A DNA stretch of 64,000 bases, taken from the NCBI RefSeq assembly GCF_000021745.1, contig NC_011666.1:1-64000 (forward strand), in the 5' to 3' direction. Source of the stretch: Methylocella silvestris BL2 (lineage in GTDB: Bacteria > Pseudomonadota > Alphaproteobacteria > Rhizobiales > Beijerinckiaceae). Positions within the stretch are counted from its first letter, which is position 1. Each line of letters opens with the position of its first letter. Below the pieces are notes generated by a model, which had not been told where the DNA came from, made no database searches, and saw only the letters and a program-made list of their open reading frames with translations. Of the stretch, positions 17,841 through 27,672 are shown in pieces. A program made the translations under genes and the position numbers.

Positions 17841-18722
17841 TTGGCGTTTCTGATCGGCACGATTGTCACTCTCGGCTGCATGCTCGGCGGCTTCGCCGCG
17901 ATGGGCGGCCATCTCTCGGTCATCTTCCAGCCCTGGGAATTCGTCATCATCCTTGGAGTCTCGCTGGGTACCTTCATCATCGCCAATTCGCTGGCGACGA
18001 TCAAGGACACCGGCGCGGCCATCGTCGACGCGGTGCTGGACCGCGGTCCCACCGAGCGCGACTACCTTGACGTTCTCGGCGTGCTCTACACGCTGATGCG
18101 CGAGCTCCGCGGCAAGGCGCGCAGCGAAGTCGAGCAGCACGTCGATAACCCGGCAGAATCGGCGATCTTCAAAAATTTCCCGAAAGTGCTGGCCGACGTC
18201 AATCTGACCAGCTTTATCTGCGACTACTGCCGGCTGATCATCATCGGCAACGCGCGCACGCATGAGATCGAGGCGCTGATGGATGAAGAGATCCACACGC
18301 TCACGCATGACAAGCTGAAACCCTATCATGCGCTGCAGTCGGTCGCCGACGGACTTCCCGCCATCGGGATCGTCGCCGCCGTGCTTGGCGTGGTCAAGGC
18401 GATGGGCGCCCTCGATCAATCGCCCGAAATTCTGGGCGGCCTCATTGGCGCGGCGCTGATCGGCACGTTCGCCGGCATCTTCGTGTCCTACGGCGTGGTC
18501 TCGCCGCTTGCGCACAAAATCAAAGTGGCGCGCGCCGTTCGATGCCGCCTCTACATCATCGTCAAACAGACGCTTCTGGCGTTCATGAATGGCGCGATGC
18601 CGCAGATCGCCCTGGAGCACGGCCGCAAGACCATCGCCTCGCATGATCGTCCGTCAATCGACATGGTCGAGAACGAGACGGTGTCCGGCGCATCGAAACC
18701 AAACCAGCAGCAGGCGGCATAA
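17841..18722 (+). CDS. motA: Flagellar motor stator protein MotA
   Basis: MotA forms the proton-channel stator with MotB and contacts FliG. Four membrane segments are visible: [16 protein letters not shown] at the very N-terminus, [17 protein letters not shown], and two near the C-terminus ([13 protein letters not shown] and [18 protein letters not shown]), with a charged cytoplasmic loop between the second and third. I place the start at TTG 17841, which gives 293 residues beginning at the first helix and has AAGGGG 6 nt upstream; the frame is open about 90 nt further up. The stop overlaps the fliM start (TAATG), indicating coupling. Confidence 0.92.
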   Translation: MAFLIGTIVTLGCMLGGFAAMGGHLSVIFQPWEFVIILGVSLGTFIIANSLATIKDTGAAIVDAVLDRGPTERDYLDVLGVLYTLMRELRGKARSEVEQHVDNPAESAIFKNFPKVLADVNLTSFICDYCRLIIIGNARTHEIEALMDEEIHTLTHDKLKPYHALQSVADGLPAIGIVAAVLGVVKAMGALDQSPEILGGLIGAALIGTFAGIFVSYGVVSPLAHKIKVARAVRCRLYIIVKQTLLAFMNGAMPQIALEHGRKTIASHDRPSIDMVENETVSGASKPNQQQAA

Positions 18723-19666
18723 TGGGCGTTTCGGAAAAAAGCGCGCCAAGCGGCGTCCTCGCGGGGTCGGAGCGGCTGCTCGACGCGCCGGGCATAGCGA
18801 TCGACCGCATGCCGATGCTGCACGTGATCCTTGATCGCATGATTGCGCAATGCTCGGAAAACCTGCGCCAGTTGTCGGCGCCTCCCGCTTTCTTCTCGGT
18901 CGACACGGTGGCGGCGCGGCGCGTCGGCGATGTGCTCGACGCCTATGAGAACAAGGTCGCCATTGGAGTCTATCACGCACTGGCCTGGGATTCCCGCATC
19001 CTGATCGGGCTCGATCATGATTTCATTTTTACGCTGGCCGAGGCGCTGTTCGGCGGCGACGGGGGTGAGGCCCCGTTCACGCAGGGTCGTAAATTGTCCA
19101 GCCTCGAACTGAGGCTGGCGCACAAGGCGCTCGACCTGTTCGGTCGCGCCCTGCAATCCGCTTTCTCGACCGTGAGCGATACAGCCTTCAAACTGGAGCG
19201 GGTCGAGACAAGGCTGGATTTTGCCGTGATCGCGCCAAGAAATGCCTTTGGCGTGACCGCTAAAATCAAGCTGCGCATCCTCGGTCGCCACGGTGAAATG
19301 TTCATCCTCATCCCTCAGGCGGCGCTGAATTCGGTGCGCCAGCAGCTTGGCCGCAATCTCTCCGACGACGCCGCGGTTCGCGATCCAGCCTGGACCCGGC
19401 AAATCGAAGGCGAGATCGGCCGCGCGGAAATCGAAGTGAGGGGCGTCATCGAAGAGCGCCATTTCCTGCTTGGCGATATCGCCGATCTCAAAGTCGGCGG
19501 CATCCTGCAGCTTAAGTCGACGCCATCGACGCGCGTGCGCCTCGAGTGCAATGCGGAGCCTTTGTTCTGGTGCAATCTTGGCCAGGGCGACGGAGTCTAC
19601 ACGCTGCGCATCGATGAATCGATGAGTCGCGAACAGGAGTTCGTCGACGAAATGTTGTCGCGATGA
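18722..19666 (+). CDS. fliM: Flagellar motor switch protein FliM
   Basis: FliM is the C-ring middle protein that binds CheY-P and switches rotation. This 314-residue version is divergent: the N-terminal CheY-binding peptide is not obvious, but the CheC-like middle domain (ILIGLDHDFIFTLAEALFGG) and a C-terminal SpoA domain (VRGVIEERHFLLGDIADLKVGGILQL) are recognisable. Its position directly between motA and fliN supports the call. The ATG overlaps the motA stop. A 113-nt gap separates it from fliN. Confidence 0.85.
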   Translation: MGVSEKSAPSGVLAGSERLLDAPGIAIDRMPMLHVILDRMIAQCSENLRQLSAPPAFFSVDTVAARRVGDVLDAYENKVAIGVYHALAWDSRILIGLDHDFIFTLAEALFGGDGGEAPFTQGRKLSSLELRLAHKALDLFGRALQSAFSTVSDTAFKLERVETRLDFAVIAPRNAFGVTAKIKLRILGRHGEMFILIPQAALNSVRQQLGRNLSDDAAVRDPAWTRQIEGEIGRAEIEVRGVIEERHFLLGDIADLKVGGILQLKSTPSTRVRLECNAEPLFWCNLGQGDGVYTLRIDESMSREQEFVDEMLSR

Positions 19667-19779
19667 TGGCTCTCGCGACAGGCGCGAGCCGAGCGCTGCG
19701 CTGCGCTGCGATGAGCCGCCGCATGTCAGAGGGCGGCGAAAGCTCTATCTGATTGAAAATATGAAAGGGGTCGCAGAGC

Positions 19780-20112
19780 ATGTCTGATGCGCAGATTGAA
19801 GTGAATGAAACGGTTGGCGGCGGCGAGGAGCCGCCGGGCCGCGCCAACGTAAGCCGCAATCTCGAGACGATCCTGCGTATTCCGGTCGTCGTTCAGGTCG
19901 TGCTCGGCTCCGCGGTCATGCCTGTGTCTCATCTTCTGAAGCTCGGGCGCGGCGCCGTCATTCCGCTCGATCACAGAGTAGGGGAGCCAGTCGACGTCGT
20001 CGTCAACGGACGCATCATCGCCCGGGGCGAAATTGTGGTTGTCGAGGATGATAATTCCCGCTTCGGCGTCTCGCTGACGGAAATCGTCGGGCCTGTTGGA
20101 TCGGCGGATTGA
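19780..20112 (+). CDS. fliN: Flagellar motor switch protein FliN
   Basis: FliN is the small C-ring component built from a single SpoA domain. The 110-residue protein carries VPVVVQVVLGS-like beta strands, ISHLLKLGRG-type and VDVVVNGRIIARGEIVVVEDDNSRFGVSLTEI features over residues 30-100, preceded by an acidic tail. It is followed after 1 nt by fliG. Confidence 0.93.
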   Translation: MSDAQIEVNETVGGGEEPPGRANVSRNLETILRIPVVVQVVLGSAVMPVSHLLKLGRGAVIPLDHRVGEPVDVVVNGRIIARGEIVVVEDDNSRFGVSLTEIVGPVGSAD

Positions 20113-20113
20113 G

Positions 20114-21148
20114 ATGGCGGCCATCCTAGCCCAGCCCGTCGGCCCCGGTCAGCGGTTGCTGCGGGGACCGGAGAAGGTCGCAGCTCTCCTGCTCGCGATG
20201 GGCAAGCCTCTGGCGAGCCAGCTGTTGAAGCATTTCGACGTCGACGAGTTGAAGCAGATCACCCGATCGGTCGCCGATCTCGGCGTCGTGTCCTCGCCGA
20301 CGCTGGAAAATTTGGTCGAGGAGTTCGCCGCCCAATTCGCCAAGGGCGTCGATCTCCTCGGCTCGCCGAATGAGGTCGAGCAGATGCTCGACGGCGTCCT
20401 GTCGCCGGAGCAGATCGCCGATGTGATGTCGGACGTGACCGGCAATTCCAATGAAGCCATGTGGGAACGGCTCTCCAATGTTCCGGAGGCTGTATTCTCC
20501 TCCTATCTCATGAAGGAGCATCCGCAGACGGCCGCGTTGATCCTTTCAAAGGTGACGCCCGTCTGCGCGGCCAAGGTGATGGGGCAATTCCCGCGCGAAC
20601 TCCGAAATGAGATGATGCGCCGCATGCTCTCTATTGCTCCGGTCGCCGAAGGGGCCGTGCGAATCATCCAGGCGCAGCTGCAGGAAGATCTCCTATCCAA
20701 TCTGTCGCGCCAGTCCGGGAGCGAGCAAAATGCCCGGATCGCGAATATCATCAACAAGATGGATCGCGACCAGATGGAGGATGTCATGCAAAGCCTGGCG
20801 GCCGCGCGTCCGAAAGCCGCTGAAGTCCTGCGCGGCCTGATGTTCACCTTCGACGACATCGTCAAGCTTCAGACCAAAGCGCGGAGCATTCTATTCGACA
20901 AGATCCCGACAGAGCTCGTGGTCCTCGCGCTGAAAGGGACGGACGCGAGCTTTCGCGACGCGATCCTGTCGTCGCTCGCCGCCCGCGCGCGGCGCATTGT
21001 CGACAGCGAGTTGGCGAATGGCGGCCCCGCGCTGCAGCGCGACGTGCTGAAGGCGCGCCGCATGATCGCCGATACGGCGCTCGAACTGTCGAATACGGGC
21101 GAAATAGAGCTGACTTCCCCGGAGGACGAAGACGAACTTTACGAATAG
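20114..21148 (+). CDS. fliG: Flagellar motor switch protein FliG
   Basis: FliG couples the rotor to the stator. The 344-residue protein has the FliF-binding N-terminal domain (LRGPEKVAALLLAMGKPLA), the middle armadillo region with the EHPQTAALILSKV motif, and the C-terminal torque helix with charged residues (TFDDIVKLQTKARSILFDKIP, then DAILSSLAARARRIV). ATG 20114, immediately after the fliN stop, gives the usual N-terminus. flhB follows after 16 nt. Confidence 0.95.
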   Translation: MAAILAQPVGPGQRLLRGPEKVAALLLAMGKPLASQLLKHFDVDELKQITRSVADLGVVSSPTLENLVEEFAAQFAKGVDLLGSPNEVEQMLDGVLSPEQIADVMSDVTGNSNEAMWERLSNVPEAVFSSYLMKEHPQTAALILSKVTPVCAAKVMGQFPRELRNEMMRRMLSIAPVAEGAVRIIQAQLQEDLLSNLSRQSGSEQNARIANIINKMDRDQMEDVMQSLAAARPKAAEVLRGLMFTFDDIVKLQTKARSILFDKIPTELVVLALKGTDASFRDAILSSLAARARRIVDSELANGGPALQRDVLKARRMIADTALELSNTGEIELTSPEDEDELYE

Positions 21149-21164
21149 TTTGGGTTGAACCGCC

Positions 21165-22244
21165 GTGGCCGACGAATCGACGGAAAGCCGGACAGAAGAG
21201 GCGACGGAAAAGAAAATCGGCGACGAATTGGAGCGGGGCAATGCGCCCTTCTCCAGGGAAGCGGCGCTTTTCGCGTCGGTTTCCGCGATGCTCATCATCG
21301 GCGCTTTCTTCGCGCAACAATGCATCGCCTCGATGACCTTGCTGCTTCACCATCTTCTCGATGACGCCGGCGGCGTCAGACTGCGCAACGGCAATGACGC
21401 TGTCGCGCTGATGAAACTCGTTTCGTGGGACGTGTTCAAGGTGTTGATCGCGCCTTTTGTTGTCTTCGCGGCCGGCGGCGTGCTGGCGTCGGCTCTTCAG
21501 AACGCGCCGCGTCTCGTGGTCGATCGAATTCTACCCAATTTCAAGCGCATCTCTTTAACAGAAGGATGGCAGCGTCTGCATGGCGCGCGCGGGTACGCCG
21601 AGTTTTCGAAGAGCGTTGTGAAATTGGCTTCCATCAGCGTCATTGTACTTGCTGTTTTGCAGTCGCAGCAAAACAAGCTGGTCAACGCCGTGGCGCTTGA
21701 GCCGGAGGCGTTGCCGGAATTGATTCTTTCCGTTGCGATGAAGCTGATGTCGGTCGTCTGCATCGTGACCGCGGCGCTCCTCGCGATCGATCTCGTCTGG
21801 TCAAGGTTTCATTGGCGGCGCGATATGCGCATGAGCCGCCAGGAGATCAAGGATGAGATGAAGCAGAGCGACGGCGATCCGGTCCGCAAGGCGAGGCTCC
21901 GATCGCTGGCGCAGGATCGAGTCCGCAAGAACATGATCGCGGCCGTGCCGAAAGCGACGCTGGTCATCGCCAACCCGACTCATTACGCGATCGCGCTACG
22001 CTATGTGAAGGAGGAGGGCGGCGCCCCCATGGTTATTTCCAAGGGGCAGGATCTCATCGCGCTCAAGATTCGGGAGCTGGCTGAACGCCATTCGATACCG
22101 ATCATCGAGGACAAGCTTTTGGCGCGCTCGATGTATGACAGCGTTGAGGTCGACCATCCGATCCCGCCCCAATTTTATAAAGCCGTGGCCGAACTGATCC
22201 ATTATCTATATTCAAAGAGCGCCGCTAAATTGGCGTCGAAGTAG
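21165..22244 (+). CDS. flhB: Flagellar type III export switch protein FlhB
   Basis: FlhB is an export-gate protein whose cytoplasmic domain switches substrate class. The 359-residue protein has four hydrophobic helices in the first 210 residues and the C-terminal domain with the autocleavage motif NPTH at about residues 270-273, followed by YAIALRY. The N-terminus (TESRTEEATEKK) is typical. The GTG at 21165 follows fliG by 16 nt. Confidence 0.95.
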   Translation: MADESTESRTEEATEKKIGDELERGNAPFSREAALFASVSAMLIIGAFFAQQCIASMTLLLHHLLDDAGGVRLRNGNDAVALMKLVSWDVFKVLIAPFVVFAAGGVLASALQNAPRLVVDRILPNFKRISLTEGWQRLHGARGYAEFSKSVVKLASISVIVLAVLQSQQNKLVNAVALEPEALPELILSVAMKLMSVVCIVTAALLAIDLVWSRFHWRRDMRMSRQEIKDEMKQSDGDPVRKARLRSLAQDRVRKNMIAAVPKATLVIANPTHYAIALRYVKEEGGAPMVISKGQDLIALKIRELAERHSIPIIEDKLLARSMYDSVEVDHPIPPQFYKAVAELIHYLYSKSAAKLASK

Positions 22245-22254
22245 GATTTTGCGG

Positions 22255-22671
22255 ATGGCTTCGGCTCAATCCGACGCGGTCAGGCTTGGCGAGGAAATTC
22301 TCATCGGCGCGCTCGAGCCGGTTATCGCGGAGCTGCGCCTCGTCGACGTTGCTGATTACGTCGCCTTCATACGCTTTGAACAATTCGCCAATATTCGCGA
22401 CATCGTTGAATCGTCGATTGAGCTTTTCTTCAAGCTGGGCGCGCTCTCCTATGCCTTCGAGGCGGAATATGAGCTGGACTGGGAAACGCCGCCGGTCGTC
22501 ATGCTCAAGCTTGAATTTCGCCATCTCAAGTTTTTTGCCTCCTTCAAGCTTTTTCTCGAGTCGCGGCCGCGCGTGACGATAGAGCATTGGGGGGCCGAAG
22601 AAAGCGCTGACGCCGCGGAGCTCTGCGCCCGGCTGCGGACGGCCTTGACAGACGCGCGGCTGCCGGGATGA
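22255..22671 (+). CDS. Uncharacterised 138-residue protein in the flagellar locus
   Basis: No family is recognised. The protein is acidic, rich in Phe, Leu and Glu, lacks a signal peptide or membrane helix, and has hydrophobic-alternating stretches such as VADYVAFIRFEQFANI and LELFFKLGALSYAFEAE-like helices. The ATG at 22255 lies 10 nt after flhB; TTG 22249 is an alternative start. Because it lies between flhB and flgB on the same strand it is probably co-transcribed with flagellar genes. A role in the flagellum is inferred from context only. Confidence 0.7.
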   Translation: MASAQSDAVRLGEEILIGALEPVIAELRLVDVADYVAFIRFEQFANIRDIVESSIELFFKLGALSYAFEAEYELDWETPPVVMLKLEFRHLKFFASFKLFLESRPRVTIEHWGAEESADAAELCARLRTALTDARLPG

Positions 22672-22835
22672 ATCGCGGATAAGCTGCGCAAGCGTGACAA
22701 TCGCACAGCGAAGCGCCGCGAAGGCATGACGCCGATGATTCAAGCGCCATTCTCGATGCTTTGAAGCACTGACAAGCCCCGTGCAAGGCCGACCCGCTAC
22801 ACCGAGACGGTACGGGGCGTTTTCGGGATGCCGGC

Positions 22836-23216
22836 ATGGGCTCTATTCACCTTTTCGATCTCTCTTCACAACAGGCGCGATGGCTGACGGTGCGCCAGTC
22901 CGTCATTGCCGCGAATGTCGCCAATGCAAACACGCCGGGCTTTACGGCAAGCGACGTGACGCCTTTCGAGGATGTGTTCAACGACGCCTCGATTCGGCTG
23001 GCGGCGACAGATCCTGGCCATATTGGGATCGACCCGCTGGCGTCGGATCAGGTCTCCGTCAAGGACGGCGCGGCGTGGGAGACGACCCATTCCGGCAATT
23101 CGGTCAGTCTCGAAAATGAGATGATGAAGGCGGGCGAGGTGAATCGCTCATTTTCGTTGAACTCCAGCATCGTGAAATCCTTCAACCAGATGTTGATGGC
23201 GAGCGTCAAAGGATAA
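22836..23216 (+). CDS. flgB: Flagellar proximal rod protein FlgB
   Basis: FlgB is a rod subunit of the basal body. The 126-residue protein shows the rod/hook N-terminal motif RQSVIAANVANANTPGF and a C-terminal heptad helix (NEMMKAGEVNRSFSLNSSIV). ATG 22836. The 164-nt gap upstream shows no gene, and a promoter for the flgBC-fliE-flgG run may lie there. Confidence 0.93.
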   Translation: MGSIHLFDLSSQQARWLTVRQSVIAANVANANTPGFTASDVTPFEDVFNDASIRLAATDPGHIGIDPLASDQVSVKDGAAWETTHSGNSVSLENEMMKAGEVNRSFSLNSSIVKSFNQMLMASVKG

Positions 23217-23219
23217 AAT

Positions 23220-23642
23220 ATGATCGATCCCCTTGAGGCCTCGCTCCGGGTCGCCGGCTCCGGTCTTGAAGCGCAATCCGCGCGATTGCGAATCGTGTCG
23301 GAAAATCTGGCGAATGCGCAATCAACAGGTTCGACGCCCGGCGCCGATCCCTACGCCCGCAAGACCATTACATTTGCAAGCGAATTGGATCGCGCTTCAG
23401 GCGTCGACCTGGTGCGGGTGAAGGGTATCGGGGCAGACAAGGCGCCGTTCAGGGTAGAGCAGGATCCCGGCAATCCCGCAGCCGACTCGAAAGGTTTCGT
23501 GAAGCTGCCGAATGTCAATGTCATCATGGAGATGGCGGATATGCGGGAGGCGAACCGATCGTATGAGGCCAATCTGCAGATCGTCAAGCAAACGCGCGAA
23601 TTGTCGTCGATGACCGTCGATTTATTGAGGAGTTCGTCATGA
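23220..23642 (+). CDS. flgC: Flagellar proximal rod protein FlgC
   Basis: FlgC is a rod subunit assembled with FlgB and FliE. The 140-residue protein contains [15 protein letters not shown], the rod N-terminal motif, and the C-terminal [20 protein letters not shown] signature. Its stop overlaps the fliE start (ATGA), and it follows flgB by 3 nt. Confidence 0.95.
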   Translation: MIDPLEASLRVAGSGLEAQSARLRIVSENLANAQSTGSTPGADPYARKTITFASELDRASGVDLVRVKGIGADKAPFRVEQDPGNPAADSKGFVKLPNVNVIMEMADMREANRSYEANLQIVKQTRELSSMTVDLLRSSS

Positions 23643-23953
23643 TTCCAGCCCTTTCTCTTCTTGGCTCCATCGTCGGTCCCGCGGCCGCGGCAGTTTCGCC
23701 TTCGACATCCGTGAGCGCGGCAGCAACGGATGGAGACGCTGGTTTTGGCCATGTTCTGGCTCAGGTTTCGTCCGACGCCGTCAACAGTTTGAAGACCGGC
23801 GAAGCGACCGCGATCCTTGGGCTTGAGGGCAAGGCTTCGGTTCAGCAAGTCGTCGAGTCTGTGATGAGCGCGGAGCAATCGCTACATACGGCGATCGCGA
23901 TCCGCGACAAAGCCGTCTCGGCCTATCAGTCGATTTCCCAGATGGCGATCTAA
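23639..23953 (+). CDS. fliE: Flagellar hook-basal body protein FliE
   Basis: FliE links the MS ring to the rod. The 104-residue protein has an Ala/Ser-rich N-terminus, [20 protein letters not shown], and the C-terminal coiled region [18 protein letters not shown] followed by YQSISQMAI. The overlap with flgC and the 20-nt gap to flgG fit the usual rod operon. Confidence 0.93.
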   Translation: MIPALSLLGSIVGPAAAAVSPSTSVSAAATDGDAGFGHVLAQVSSDAVNSLKTGEATAILGLEGKASVQQVVESVMSAEQSLHTAIAIRDKAVSAYQSISQMAI

Positions 23954-23973
23954 TCGGCGAACGAGGAAGCAAA

Positions 23974-24762
23974 ATGAAAGCCCTTTCCATCGCCGCCACG
24001 GGCATGGCCGCCCAGGACCTCAATGTTGCGGTCATCGCCAACAATATCGCGAATATCAATACGACAGGGTTCAAGCGCGCGCGTGCGGAGTTTACCGATT
24101 TGCTCTATCAGGCGGAGCGTCTGCAGGGCGTCTCCAGTCGCGGACAAAGCAACACCATCCCGGAAGGTGCGCAGCTCGGCCTTGGCGTGCGCACAGCTTC
24201 AATTCGAAATCTTCACATCCAGGGAACCTTGACGAACACCGGCAACAAGCTCGATTGGGCGCTGAACGGGCGCGGCTGGTTCCAGGTGACGGACGCCAAC
24301 GGCGACACCGTCTATACGCGGGCCGGAGCCTTCAATACCAATGGGACCGGGCAGATCGTGACGTCGGACGGCTATATCGTCAGTCCGACAATGATCGTGC
24401 CAACCAATGCCGTAGATGTTACCGTTAGCCAGTCCGGCATGGTCTCGGCGACTCTGTCGGGACAGCCCGCGCCGCAGCAGCTCGGTCAAATCAGCCTCGC
24501 GAATTTCGCCAATGAAGCGGGGCTGACGCCTTTGGGGAACAATCTCTACAGGCAGACGGAAGCGTCCGGCTCGCCCATCGTCGGGGTGCCGGGAGATCCG
24601 GGCTTTGCGACAGTTAGCCAGTCCTATCTTGAAAGCTCGAACGTCGATCCCGTCAAGGAGATCACCGACCTTATCGCGGCGCAGCGCGCTTATGAGATGA
24701 ACTCCAAGGTGATCCAGGCGGCCTCCGAGATGGAAAGCACCGTTTCGAAGAACATGGGGTAG
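23974..24762 (+). CDS. flgG: Flagellar distal rod protein FlgG
   Basis: FlgG makes the distal rod, which exits the outer membrane through the L and P rings. The 262-residue protein has the N-terminal motif [33 protein letters not shown], and the C-terminal [20 protein letters not shown], all diagnostic. ATG 23974 has GAGGAAG 5-10 nt upstream. The related gene flgF, often in the same cluster in other genera, is absent here. Confidence 0.96.
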   Translation: MKALSIAATGMAAQDLNVAVIANNIANINTTGFKRARAEFTDLLYQAERLQGVSSRGQSNTIPEGAQLGLGVRTASIRNLHIQGTLTNTGNKLDWALNGRGWFQVTDANGDTVYTRAGAFNTNGTGQIVTSDGYIVSPTMIVPTNAVDVTVSQSGMVSATLSGQPAPQQLGQISLANFANEAGLTPLGNNLYRQTEASGSPIVGVPGDPGFATVSQSYLESSNVDPVKEITDLIAAQRAYEMNSKVIQAASEMESTVSKNMG

Positions 24763-24766
24763 AGCG

Positions 24767-25261
24767 ATGAATTGTGGAGCTGAGGCGTCGTGCGCAAAAG
24801 CCCGCTTGCTCGGGATGGTGGGATTTGTCGCAATCTGCCTATTCGGCCGAATACCGGCACATGCCGCCGAGTCCCATGCCCTGCCGGTTCCGGCGATCAC
24901 GATCTATCCCGGCGATCCCATCAAGGATGAGTGGCTGGTTGATCGCGACTTCGGAGCTACGTCGCCGTTGCGCGGCAATGTGGTCACGAACCGAAGCGCC
25001 ATCATCGGCAAGATTGCGCGTCGCACGCTTCTGCCGGGAGCGCCCATTCCGGCAAATGTGGTGGCGGAGCGCAAGATTGTCGGCAATGGGACGAAGGTCA
25101 GGATTGTCTTTGAGCAGCCCGGGATCGAAATCGCGACCTATGGCGCGGCGCTGCAGGACGGCGCCTTGGGAGACGTGATATCCTTGAGAAACATCGAGAC
25201 CGGTCTTACCGTAACTGGCGTGGTGCAGGCGGACGGCTCCGTTCGGGTGAATGGCGGATGA
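24767..25261 (+). CDS. flgA: P-ring assembly chaperone FlgA
   Basis: FlgA is the periplasmic chaperone for FlgI. The 164-residue product has a signal segment (LGMVGFVAICLFGRIPAHAAE) and an SAF-type C-terminal domain (KIARRTLLPGAPIPANVV, then VISLRNIETGLTVTGVVQADG). ATG 24767 follows flgG by 4 nt; the stop overlaps flgI by 4 nt. Confidence 0.92.
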   Translation: MNCGAEASCAKARLLGMVGFVAICLFGRIPAHAAESHALPVPAITIYPGDPIKDEWLVDRDFGATSPLRGNVVTNRSAIIGKIARRTLLPGAPIPANVVAERKIVGNGTKVRIVFEQPGIEIATYGAALQDGALGDVISLRNIETGLTVTGVVQADGSVRVNGG

Positions 25262-26361
25262 TGCTGCGCGCCGGGCTCATCGTCGTCTTCAGCGCAATCT
25301 TCTGCTGCGCCGCCACGGCTTCCGTGCGCATCAAGGACATCACCTCCTTGCAGGATGTCCGCGACAATCAGCTTGTCGGCTACGGGCTCGTCGTCGGTCT
25401 TCAGGGCTCGGGCGACACGCTGCGCAACTCGACCTTTACCGAACAGACGATGCAGTCGATGCTGGATCGCATGGGCATCAATGTGCGCTCCTTCGCGCTG
25501 CGCACGCGCAATGTCGCCGCCGTGCTTGTGACGGCGGATCTGCCGCCCTTCATCCAGCCAGGAACGCGCATGGACGTGACCGTTTCCTCGCTCGGCGATG
25601 CGACCTCCCTTTATGGCGGCACGCTCATCCTGACGTCTTTGACGGGCGTCGACGGCCAGACCTACGCCATCGCGCAAGGGCAGGTCGCGGTCGCGGGATT
25701 CGCAGTCCAGGGGCAGGCCGAGACGATTACGCAAAACGTGGCGACGGCCGGCCGCATCGCCAACGGCGCGCTTGTCGAACGAGAGGCGCCCGGTCACCTA
25801 AGGGACATCGGGCCGCTTGCGCTTGTTCTGAAAAATCCCGACTTCAACACGGCGGTCCAGATTGCCGAGGTCATCAACAAATTCTCCATGCGGCGGTTCA
25901 GGCTGCGCGTCGCGCAGGACAGGGATCTGAACTCCGTCGCCCTCGTCAGGCCGCCAGGGATCAGCACGGCGCGATTCATGGCCGAGATCGGCGATCTCAT
26001 GGTGGATCCCGACGCGCCGGCGCGCGTCGTCATAGACGCGCGCAGCGGCACGATCGTGATCGGTCAGGACGTTCAGATTTCGACCGTTGCGGTGACCCAT
26101 GGCAATCTCAACGTGCGCATCGTCGAGACGCCCGAGGTTTCGCAGCCGGCGCCCTTTTCAAACGGGCGCACTGTTGTCGTCCCGCGCACGGAGATCGACA
26201 CCAACCAGCAAGGCGGACATATCGGCATCGTCAAGGGCGCGAGCCTGCGCGAACTCGTCGCCGGGCTCAACCGCATCGGGCTGAAGCCGATGGGCGTCAT
26301 TGCGATCCTTCAGGCCATCAAATCGGCGGGGGCTCTCCACGCCGACATCGTCATCCAGTGA
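25258..26361 (+). CDS. flgI: Flagellar P-ring protein FlgI
   Basis: FlgI forms the periplasmic P ring around the rod. The 367-residue precursor has a signal peptide (LIVVFSAIFCCAATA), the N-terminal hallmark RIKDITSLQDVRDNQLVGYG and later RIANGALVERE and GQDVQISTVAVTHGNL segments; the C-terminus LKPMGVIAILQAIKSAGAL is also conserved. It is coupled to flgA by a 4-nt overlap. Confidence 0.96.
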   Translation: MMLRAGLIVVFSAIFCCAATASVRIKDITSLQDVRDNQLVGYGLVVGLQGSGDTLRNSTFTEQTMQSMLDRMGINVRSFALRTRNVAAVLVTADLPPFIQPGTRMDVTVSSLGDATSLYGGTLILTSLTGVDGQTYAIAQGQVAVAGFAVQGQAETITQNVATAGRIANGALVEREAPGHLRDIGPLALVLKNPDFNTAVQIAEVINKFSMRRFRLRVAQDRDLNSVALVRPPGISTARFMAEIGDLMVDPDAPARVVIDARSGTIVIGQDVQISTVAVTHGNLNVRIVETPEVSQPAPFSNGRTVVVPRTEIDTNQQGGHIGIVKGASLRELVAGLNRIGLKPMGVIAILQAIKSAGALHADIVIQ

Positions 26362-26436
26362 CGGCGCCGCTGGACACCCCGGCGCAAGCTGGCTCGATCA
26401 TGCTTGGGGCGCGCGATATTGCGGAGACGATCAAGG

Positions 26437-26970
26437 ATGAATCGACAAATTGCCCGCTTGATTGTCGGCTGCCTGATGATCGGGGCTTTTTCGCCCGCCA
26501 ATGTTCGCGCTGGCGAACAGAAAAAGGCGGACTCCGCCAAGGCCGGAGACGCCCGGGCTTCGGAAGCAAAGACCTCGGAGATACAGCAATTCTGCGGCAA
26601 TAACGCCGCCGTCATCGGCGATGCGCGCATCGCCTGGCAGACCGCGCGGCTCGGCGAGCTCGAGGCGCAGATACGCCGCCGCCTCGCCGAGCTCGAAGCC
26701 AAAAAGGCCGAATATGAATCCTGGCTTCAGAAGCGCGACGAGATGATGAAACAAGCCGCCGAAGGCGTCGTCATGATCTATGCAAAAATGCGTCCGGAGG
26801 CCGCCGCCTTGCAATTGGCGGCCATGGAAGAGCCTCTTGCGGCGGCAATTTTGGCCAAACTGCCCCCCCGTGCCTCGAGCGCGATCCTCAATGAAATGGA
26901 GGCTGCCCGCGCAGCGCGGCTGACGCGGTCGATTACGGGGCCGGATGCGTCTACGGAGAAAAAATCCTAG
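26437..26970 (+). CDS. motE: MotE-like periplasmic chaperone for MotC
   Basis: In rhizobia MotE folds MotC in the periplasm. The 177-residue protein has a signal peptide (LIVGCLMIGAFSPANVRA), a coiled-coil central region (LGELEAQIRRRLAELEAKKAEYESWL) and a MgtE-N-like C-terminal helical domain (ALQLAAMEEPLAAAILAKLPPR). ATG 26437 is preferred over an upstream ATG at 26404 because it begins at the signal peptide. It sits between flgI and flgH, as in rhizobial clusters. Confidence 0.85.
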   Translation: MNRQIARLIVGCLMIGAFSPANVRAGEQKKADSAKAGDARASEAKTSEIQQFCGNNAAVIGDARIAWQTARLGELEAQIRRRLAELEAKKAEYESWLQKRDEMMKQAAEGVVMIYAKMRPEAAALQLAAMEEPLAAAILAKLPPRASSAILNEMEAARAARLTRSITGPDASTEKKS

Positions 26971-27672
26971 ATGGAGCGCGCCATTTTGATCCTCACGATG
27001 TTATGTCTTTGCGGCTGCGCCGGCGATCTCCGCGAGCTTGGCCGGGAGCCCTCCATGAGCCCGGTTGGAACAGGCCTCATGGCAGAAGTGCAGCCAACCG
27101 CGAGCGCTTTGTTCCTGCCCGCGCCGAAGCCGGACTCCCGCTCCATCTGGAGCGGCGGACGCGCCGACATATTCAGCGATCCGCGCGCGGCGAAAATCGG
27201 CGACGTGGTGACCATCAACATTGGCATCAACGATCGGGCGAGCTTTGGCAACACGACGGACCGCTCGCTCGACTCCGCCGTCGGCGCTAGCCTTGATTGG
27301 AAGCTCGGTCTCAACAACACTCGGAACGAGTTCAAGCCGGAATATCTCGCGACTGCGATTTCGAAAACGAAAGGCGAAGGCAACACGGATCGCGCGGAGA
27401 AAATTCAATTGTCGGTCGCCGCGATCGTAACCGACGTGTTGCCGAACGGAAATCTGATCATCAGCGGCTCGCAAGAAGTGCGGGTGAATTTCGAGCTGCG
27501 GCTGTTGAATGTCGCCGGCATCGTCAGGCCGCGGGACATCTCAAAGGAGAATACGATCTCCTACGACAAGGTGGCCGAGGCGCGTATCTCCTATGGCGGT
27601 CGCGGCCGCATCATGGAAGTGCAACAGCCGGCCTGGGGCCAGCAGGTCTATGATTGGTTCAAACCTCTCTAG
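26971..27672 (+). CDS. flgH: Flagellar L-ring lipoprotein FlgH
   Basis: FlgH is the outer-membrane L-ring lipoprotein. The 233-residue protein starts with a short signal peptide and lipobox LCLCGC, and has SIWSGGRADIFSDPRAAKIGDVVTI and the C-terminal GIVRPRDISKENTISYDKVAEA region. It begins immediately after the motE stop. A 212-nt gap follows with a 7-bp hairpin (27833-27852) but no gene. Confidence 0.95.
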   Translation: MERAILILTMLCLCGCAGDLRELGREPSMSPVGTGLMAEVQPTASALFLPAPKPDSRSIWSGGRADIFSDPRAAKIGDVVTINIGINDRASFGNTTDRSLDSAVGASLDWKLGLNNTRNEFKPEYLATAISKTKGEGNTDRAEKIQLSVAAIVTDVLPNGNLIISGSQEVRVNFELRLLNVAGIVRPRDISKENTISYDKVAEARISYGGRGRIMEVQQPAWGQQVYDWFKPL

